Both the position numbers and the translations under genes were made by a program. From NCBI GenBank assembly GCA_002297415.1, contig DBKZ01000081.1, forward strand, positions 1 to 9,103: 9,103 nucleotides of DNA, read 5' to 3'. The notes under the pieces are model-generated. The model saw only the letters and a program-made list of their open reading frames with translations. It was not told where the DNA came from and searched no databases. The stretch's first letter is position 1, and each line of letters opens with the position of its first letter. Positions 6,862 through 9,103 of this stretch are shown here, one piece after another. Source of the stretch: Ruminococcaceae bacterium UBA737 (GTDB lineage: Bacteria > Bacillota > Clostridia > Oscillospirales > Acutalibacteraceae).

Positions 6862-6889
6862 GGGCAGTAAAGCTTTTGCTTTACTGCCC
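6862..6889. terminator. Shared bidirectional terminator hairpin
   Basis: GGGCAGTAAAGC (6862-6873) and GCTTTACTGCCC (6878-6889) form a perfect 12-bp stem with a TTTT loop. In the minus direction the tail is GTGTGTTTTTATC, a usable U-tract. In the plus direction it is CTGCCGATTATTT, which is weaker. It separates the convergent trpZ and GtrA-like genes and probably serves both, with better efficiency for the minus strand. Confidence 0.8.
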
Positions 6890-6900
6890 CTGCCGATTAT

Positions 6901-7356
6901 TTACTCCAATTCGTTTTCTGCTTTAGTAAGGCTTTCGTCAATCTGCTCGATTTCCTTTTTTCTGCCGAAAGCATAAATTTTAATAATAACAAAGGTTATC
7001 GGTCCCCCTGCCATGGCGGCAAACGCCGTTCCCCAGAACTGATTTAATTTTAAAACATTTATCGTTAAAAATGTTACAAGATAATAAATTATGAAATTCG
7101 GAATATAGGAAAGAATAAACCGATAATATCTTTTAAATGTCGGCTTATGCTTGAAAATTATTTTACAGGTCAGGAAAAAGGCAATGGATAGCCCTATCAT
7201 ATAACCGATTAGCGTCGCAAGATTTTTATGAACCACAAGACTTGCAAGAGAGGAAAAAAGGCTGTCGTTAAATGTATTTATAATGCCGAGTCCGCAAAAC
7301 TCTAAAAATTCTTTGCTTAAAAAGGTGTTTTTAAGCTTAATTAAAAAATTTTTTAT
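6901..7356 (-). CDS. GtrA-like membrane protein, 151 aa, with AUA in place of a start codon (possible start-loss pseudogene)
   Basis: This is a small polytopic membrane protein of the GtrA type, a family linked to moving lipid-linked sugars for cell-surface glycosylation. Four hydrophobic segments fit the family. The hallmark first helix, FCGLGIINTF, is encoded at about 7270-7299, upstream of the first conventional start (GTG 7236), so starting there would lose this helix. The frame stays open back to TAA at 7360-7362. A perfect AGGAGG (7368-7373) lies 11 nt ahead of the AUA at 7356, which opens IKNFLIKLKN, a normal-looking GtrA N-terminus with Ile where Met is expected. ATG, GTG and TTG are all absent in frame before the conserved helix. 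Either AUA (or the AUU at 7341) is used, or the start codon has mutated, or the base is a sequencing error. The C-terminus is charged (KKEIEQIDESLTKAENELE). A promoter lies at 7394-7422 and a terminator at 6862-6889. Confidence 0.75.
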   Translation of the reverse strand: MKNFLIKLKNTFLSKEFLEFCGLGIINTFNDSLFSSLASLVVHKNLATLIGYMIGLSIAFFLTCKIIFKHKPTFKRYYRFILSYIPNFIIYYLVTFLTINVLKLNQFWGTAFAAMAGGPITFVIIKIYAFGRKKEIEQIDESLTKAENELE

Positions 7357-7393
7357 AGCTTATTCCGCCTCCTGTCTTAATAAAGGTAAGGTT

Positions 7394-7422
7394 ATTATAC
7401 CAAATTTCTTTTAAGATTACAA
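7394..7422 (-). promoter_or_regulatory. Promoter of the GtrA-like gene
   Basis: On the minus strand TATAAT (7394-7399) is preceded by an extended TGn element and, at 17 nt, by TTGTAA (7417-7422). The predicted start near 7387 gives a leader of about 30 nt containing AGGAGG. An intact promoter argues that the gene is still expressed despite the missing start codon. Confidence 0.65.
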
Positions 7423-7429
7423 GTTGTTA

Positions 7430-7458
7430 TTGACTTTGCGCCCGATTTGCGGTAAAAT
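7430..7458 (+). promoter_or_regulatory. Promoter reading into the half-tRNA
   Basis: TTGACT (7430-7435), a 17-nt spacer and TAAAAT (7453-7458) make a good sigma-A promoter, with a start near 7465, about 13 nt before the tRNA 5' half. This was probably the original promoter of the tRNA-Arg gene. The 11-nt string ATTGACTTTGC occurs here twice (7429-7439 and 7457-7467). Confidence 0.65.
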
Positions 7459-7477
7459 TGACTTTGCAAATTATTAT

Positions 7478-7517
7478 GTTTCCGTAGCTCAGTTGGATAG
7501 AGCGGCCGCCTCCTAAG
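7478..7517 (+). pseudogene. 5' half of tRNA-Arg(CCT), broken in the anticodon arm
   Basis: Forty bases match the intact tRNA at 7601-7640 at 38 positions (differences at 7493 and 7505). They cover the 5' acceptor strand, the D arm and the anticodon arm up to CCTCCTAAG. After that the sequence becomes unrelated and no T arm or 3' acceptor strand follows. The breakpoint in the anticodon loop and the direct repeat with the complete tRNA 123 bp downstream fit an integration site at a tRNA gene. Confidence 0.85.
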
Positions 7518-7553
7518 AATCAGTTACAACGACCGCCTTTGGAGCAAAAGTGA

Positions 7554-7582
7554 TTGACAATGAGTTAGTTTAAGTCCATAAT
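7554..7582 (+). promoter_or_regulatory. Second promoter, driving the intact tRNA-Arg
   Basis: TTGACA (7554-7559), a 17-nt spacer and CATAAT (7577-7582) lie inside the 83-nt segment between the half-tRNA and the complete tRNA. The start near 7589 is about 12 nt before the mature 5' end. The inserted segment therefore seems to bring its own promoter for the rebuilt tRNA. Confidence 0.6.
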
Positions 7583-7600
7583 TGAATAGATTTTAAAGAT

Positions 7601-7677
7601 GTTTCCGTAGCTCAGCTGGATAGAGCGACCGCCTCCTAAGCGGTAGGTCGGGTGTTCGAATCACCTCGGGAACGCCA
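7601..7677 (+). tRNA. tRNA-Arg (anticodon CCT), CCA encoded
   Basis: This is a complete cloverleaf of 77 nt. The acceptor GTTTCCG pairs with CGGGAAC with one G-U. The D stem is GCTC/GAGC. The anticodon stem ACCGC/GCGGT encloses CTCCTAA with anticodon CCT at 7635-7637. The T arm GGGTG/CACCT encloses TTCGAAT. The discriminator is G and CCA is encoded (7675-7677). It reads AGG codons. A strong terminator follows 8 nt later. It sits next to integrative-element sequence, and tRNA-Arg genes are common integration targets. Confidence 0.95.
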
Positions 7678-7684
7678 AAAACTC

Positions 7685-7726
7685 CGCCGGAAAACCCAGT
7701 AAAATCAAGGGTTTCCGGCGTTTTTT
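7685..7726 (+). terminator. Intrinsic terminator of the tRNA-Arg transcript
   Basis: CGCCGGAAAACCC (7685-7697) pairs with GGGTTTCCGGCG (7709-7720) with one bulged A and an 11-nt loop, followed by TTTTTT (7721-7726). Confidence 0.9.
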
Positions 7727-7770
7727 CATTTTTACGAAGAAACAGCAAAAACGAAAAAATCACAAATTTT

Positions 7771-7933
7771 CATTAGCAAATTCTCCGTCTGCTAATGGAA
7801 TTTAGGACTAATGTCGTCCGCCTTTCAGGTGGACGGCTTGCTAATAAAAATTAGCAAAAAAATCACTGTCTTGCTAATGAAATTGCCCTCTCTGCTAATG
7901 GCGGAAAAAATCGAGCCAAAAATCCTGCTAATG
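7771..7933. repeat. Cluster of GCTAATG repeats in both orientations
   Basis: The heptamer GCTAATG, or its six-base core GCTAAT, occurs on the plus strand at 7791, 7840, 7873, 7894 and 7927 and on the minus strand at 7771-7777 and 7850-7855. A near copy, ACTAATG, is at 7808. Several copies are preceded by T and followed by G or GA. Gaps between the last four plus copies are 33, 21 and 33 bp, close to whole helical turns. One pair forms the palindrome TTGCTAAT-AAAA-ATTAGCAA (7838-7857). The cluster begins 94 bp after the tRNA. Spacers are short and irregular, so it is not a CRISPR. Multiple protein-binding sites (integrase arm sites, an excision factor, a partition or replication protein) are the best reading. 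Confidence 0.75.
7813..7837 (+). other. Hairpin within the repeat cluster
   Basis: GTCGTCCGCC (7813-7822) pairs with GGTGGACGGC (7828-7837) with two G-U pairs around a TTTCA loop. No T-run follows, so it is not an ordinary terminator. It lies immediately before the TTGCTAAT palindrome, and the two could form a two-hairpin structure. Confidence 0.5.
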
Positions 7934-8019
7934 GACAAGGCGGTCGTTACCCTGTTAATTCGTTCATTTTTCAATAATGGAGGATTATTCGCAAACTACA
8001 CCTATACCATTTCCTGTTA

Positions 8020-8025
8020 TATAAT
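8020..8025 (+). promoter_or_regulatory. Possible -10 element of the 59-aa gene
   Basis: TATAAT (8020-8025) is a perfect -10 hexamer 22 nt ahead of the TTG start, but no good -35 is found 16-18 nt upstream (TACACC at 7997-8002). It may need an activator or be fortuitous. Confidence 0.4.
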
Positions 8026-8047
8026 TGCAGTACAGGAGGTGGTTGCT

Positions 8048-8227
8048 TTGAAAGAACAGAAATATCATTTATATCTTTGCGATGATGAATACAGACAGAC
8101 TATTCAGTCCCTTGTTCGCTTGAAGAACAACCTAATTGCACAAGGTAGATACACCGATGGAGTTGACGATGTTCTTTGCAAAGTGCTTTCTGCCAAAATA
8201 AGAAAGCTCAAAATCAAATATATATAA
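8048..8227 (+). CDS. Small conserved-looking mobile-element protein, 59 aa, TTG start
   Basis: I recognise the sequence type but know no function for it. The start is TTG 8048, chosen because AGGAGG (8034-8039) is 8 nt upstream. The frame is open farther upstream to 7811, but that part runs through the GCTAATG repeats and looks non-coding. The protein begins KEQKYHLYLCDDEYRQTIQ and continues SLVRLKNNLIAQGRYTDGVDD. It is predicted mostly helical with a basic C-terminus (KIRKLKIKYI) and has no signal peptide or membrane segment. Similar short proteins with the LKNxLIxxGRYTDxVDxxLxKV pattern are, to my recollection, common in conjugative elements of gut Firmicutes. A strong terminator at 8320-8365 ends its transcript, separating it from parA. 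Confidence 0.75.
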   Translation: MKEQKYHLYLCDDEYRQTIQSLVRLKNNLIAQGRYTDGVDDVLCKVLSAKIRKLKIKYI

Positions 8228-8319
8228 ATGTGAAAGAATTTGCTTGATGAAAGCTCTTGAACAGGACTTTACCATTTATTAAGAACAAAATAAACATCTA
8301 AATTATGAACATTTCTATC

Positions 8320-8365
8320 AGCCGTCTATTGACCTCTAATTTGAGGAGAATAGGCGGCTTTTTTT
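8320..8365 (+). terminator. Strong intrinsic terminator after the 59-aa gene
   Basis: AGCCGTCTATT (8320-8330) pairs with AATAGGCGGCT (8349-8359) with one G-U. An inner CCTC/GAGG stem (8333-8336 with 8343-8346) extends it, and seven T residues follow (8359-8365). Confidence 0.92.
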
Positions 8366-8423
8366 GCGTTCAAAAAAATATTCAAGAAATTTTGAAAAAA
8401 CACCCCCCAAAAACGCTCTCCCA

Positions 8424-8489
8424 TTTCAAACAAGTGAAGGGGTTAATTCCGAACCAAGAAAACGGAAGCCTTTCACTTGTACTTTGAAA
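8424..8489. repeat. Long imperfect inverted repeat
   Basis: Stem segments nest in order: TTTCAA (8424-8429) with TTGAAA (8484-8489), ACAAGTGAA (8430-8438) with TTCACTTGT (8472-8480), GG (8440-8441) with CC (8469-8470), and TTCCG (8447-8451) with CGGAA (8463-8467) around an A-rich loop. Over 20 pairs are possible with small bulges. There is no U-tract, so it is not a standard terminator. A protein-binding or RNA regulatory hairpin is likely. Confidence 0.65.
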
Positions 8490-8618
8490 ACTGAATACAC
8501 AGGTCACTAAGACTTTATTTCTGATGAATTTAGCCACCTTATCGGGTACGCCTTGACTTCTGCCTTGCAGGACAGCGAGAACTCCCGGTATAAGTAACAG
8601 GTTGCCCCTGTTACGGCG

Positions 8619-8729
8619 ATGACAGTCAGAATGATAATGATACTTCTCTACGGAGCTGGCGGAGAACCCGGCAGAGGTGAAATTCCTATGATACAGATGA
8701 GCTGTCTGTTCCTTAGTGACTTCCCATGA
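8619..8729 (+). CDS. Possible 36-codon ORF in the parA leader
   Basis: ATG 8619 opens MTVRMIMILLYGAGGEPGRG and continues to a TGA at 8727-8729. A shorter version from ATG 8688 (MIQMSCLFLSDFP) has a better ribosome binding site, GAGGTG (8674-8679), with an 8-nt spacing. That site can be hidden by pairing with 8557-8564. No known domain is seen. It could be a leader peptide, a small membrane peptide or chance; evidence for coding is weak. Confidence 0.25.
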   Translation: MTVRMIMILLYGAGGEPGRGEIPMIQMSCLFLSDFP

Positions 8730-8798
8730 GCGTTTGCTCGGCAAGGGGTGTTGAGAACAAATATTGCCTGACCGGTTAGGAAATGAGCCGGTCAAGTA

Positions 8799-8822
8799 CA
8801 TAGCCATACTGCGATGGCTATG
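8799..8822 (+). promoter_or_regulatory. Perfect 9-bp hairpin just upstream of the parA ribosome binding site
   Basis: CATAGCCAT (8799-8807) pairs exactly with ATGGCTATG (8814-8822) around ACTGCG. It ends 10 nt before the AAAGGAGG of parA. Together with TGACCGG/CCGGTCA (8769-8794) it makes two adjacent stems, a plausible operator for autoregulation or an RNA element affecting translation. Confidence 0.5.
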
Positions 8823-8848
8823 AATACTACGAAAGGAGGATGCACAAA

Positions 8849-9103
8849 GTGTCGAACTGCAAAACGATTGCTATATGCAATCAAAAAGGCGGAGTTGGAA
8901 AGACAACCACTACGGTAAATCTCGGAGTCGGTCTTGCTATGCAGGGAAAGAAAGTATTGCTCATTGACGCAGACCCGCAGGGCGATTTAACGACCTGTCT
9001 CGGTTGGCAGGATACGGACAGCTTGGGTATCACGCTTGCAACGAAACTCACAGATGTAATAAATGAGACGATGAATGACCCTAGTCGCCTTTATTATCGG
9101 TGG
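8849..9103 (+). CDS. ParA/Soj-family ATPase, N-terminal 85 codons, cut by the window end
   Basis: This is a Walker-type partition ATPase of the ParA/MinD superfamily, likely helping to maintain or segregate the mobile element. The deviant Walker A motif KGGVGKTT spans residues 13-20, with the signature lysine Lys13, and the next motif, DADPQG, is at 40-45. The start is GTG 8849, 9 nt after AGGAGG (8834-8839). The in-frame ATG at 8840 abuts the ribosome binding site and cannot be used. The frame is open to the last base, and a usual family length of about 250-280 residues means most of the gene lies beyond the window. The VSNCKTIAICNQKGG opening is, as I recall, typical of ParA proteins of Tn1549-like gut elements. 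Confidence 0.93.
   Translation, partial: MSNCKTIAICNQKGGVGKTTTTVNLGVGLAMQGKKVLLIDADPQGDLTTCLGWQDTDSLGITLATKLTDVINETMNDPSRLYYRW

Larger units (their letters stand above)
8366..8848 (+). ncRNA. Hairpin-rich leader region before parA, possible structured RNA
   Basis: About 480 nt contain no convincing large gene but several stems: the long imperfect stem at 8424-8489, GTAACAGG/CCTGTTAC at 8594-8614, TGACCGG/CCGGTCA at 8769-8794 and CATAGCCAT/ATGGCTATG at 8799-8822. CTTCTGCC (8557-8564) can also pair at long range with GGCAGAGG (8670-8677). The region is richer in G+C than the intergenic DNA to its left. It may be a long 5' leader, a regulatory RNA or part of the element's DNA-processing machinery. 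I do not recognise an Rfam family. Confidence 0.4.
7727..9103 (+). mobile_element. Probable left end of an integrative and conjugative element (partial)
   Basis: From just past the tRNA-Arg terminator to the window end the content changes from chromosomal metabolism to small element-type genes: a repeat cluster, a 59-aa protein resembling small proteins of gut Firmicutes conjugative elements, a structured leader and a ParA-type ATPase beginning VSNCKTIAICNQKGG. This order resembles the start of Tn1549-like elements as I recall them. No integrase, relaxase or right-hand attachment site is in the window, and the exact left boundary is not visible. The assignment is an inference from gene content and the tRNA location. 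Confidence 0.6.

Noticed and set aside
7518..7571. Short frame after the half-tRNA ending AFGAKVIDNELV, possibly the C-terminus of an element gene
   Set aside because: It is only about 17 residues with no start and no recognisable family; it is too short to call, though it may be a gene remnant within the scar.
7771..7933. CRISPR array
   Set aside because: The repeat unit is only 7-9 bp, spacers are irregular (14-42 bp) and both orientations occur. No cas genes are nearby.
7811..8047. Upstream extension of the 59-aa gene to an ATG at 7811 (138 aa)
   Set aside because: The extension runs through a hairpin and the GCTAATG repeats, whose translation gives repeated Leu-Met pairs, and has no ribosome binding site. 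The TTG at 8048 has AGGAGG at ideal spacing.
8305..8487. 60-aa plus-strand ORF after the 59-aa gene
   Set aside because: It reads straight through the strong terminator hairpin at 8320-8365 and has no ribosome binding site.
8382..8807. 141-aa open frame on the minus strand
   Set aside because: It has no ribosome binding site or recognisable domain, has an odd composition, and crosses several perfect hairpins that suggest selection on RNA or DNA structure instead.
8840..8842. ATG as the parA start
   Set aside because: It directly abuts AGGAGG with no spacing. GTG 8849 in the same frame has a 9-nt spacing.

Overview
The window looks like chromosomal DNA of a low-to-medium GC Gram-positive gut bacterium of the class Clostridia (Ruminococcus/Oscillospiraceae-like). 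The basis is A+T-rich intergenic DNA with consensus sigma-A promoters, strong AGGAGG ribosome binding sites, a tryptophan T-box, a lipoprotein-type ABC binding protein and an integrative element of a kind common in gut Firmicutes. The genus is an inference.

Positions 1-3700 are a carbohydrate and efflux block. A family 2 glycoside hydrolase is encoded on the minus strand and is divergent from an AraC-family regulator. The intergenic space holds a perfect 11-bp inverted repeat, a likely operator, directly against a consensus promoter. The regulator is convergent with, and overlaps by 4 bp, an EamA/DMT-family transporter on the minus strand. A consensus leftward promoter near position 50 points to another gene beyond the left edge.

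Positions 3700-6890 are a tryptophan-uptake operon. A promoter and a T-box riboswitch with a UGG (Trp) specifier and an intrinsic terminator precede trpX (lipoprotein), trpY (permease) and trpZ (ATPase). Between the terminator and trpX lies a possible 14-codon leader ORF with one Trp codon. The operon ends at a hairpin shared with the facing gene.

Positions 6900-7726 hold a GtrA-like membrane protein gene on the minus strand and a tRNA-Arg(CCT) region. The conserved N-terminus of the GtrA-like protein runs back to a Shine-Dalgarno sequence followed by AUA, not AUG. The tRNA region has a 5' half-tRNA, 83 nt of intervening DNA with its own promoter, and then an intact tRNA with a terminator. 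This looks like an integration scar.

Positions 7727-9103 look like the left end of an integrative and conjugative element. They contain a cluster of GCTAATG repeats in both orientations, a 59-codon gene with a TTG start, a terminator, about 480 nt of hairpin-rich DNA without a convincing large gene, and the start of a ParA-type ATPase gene cut by the window end. The tRNA scar, the repeat cluster and the structured leader are the least explained parts of the window.
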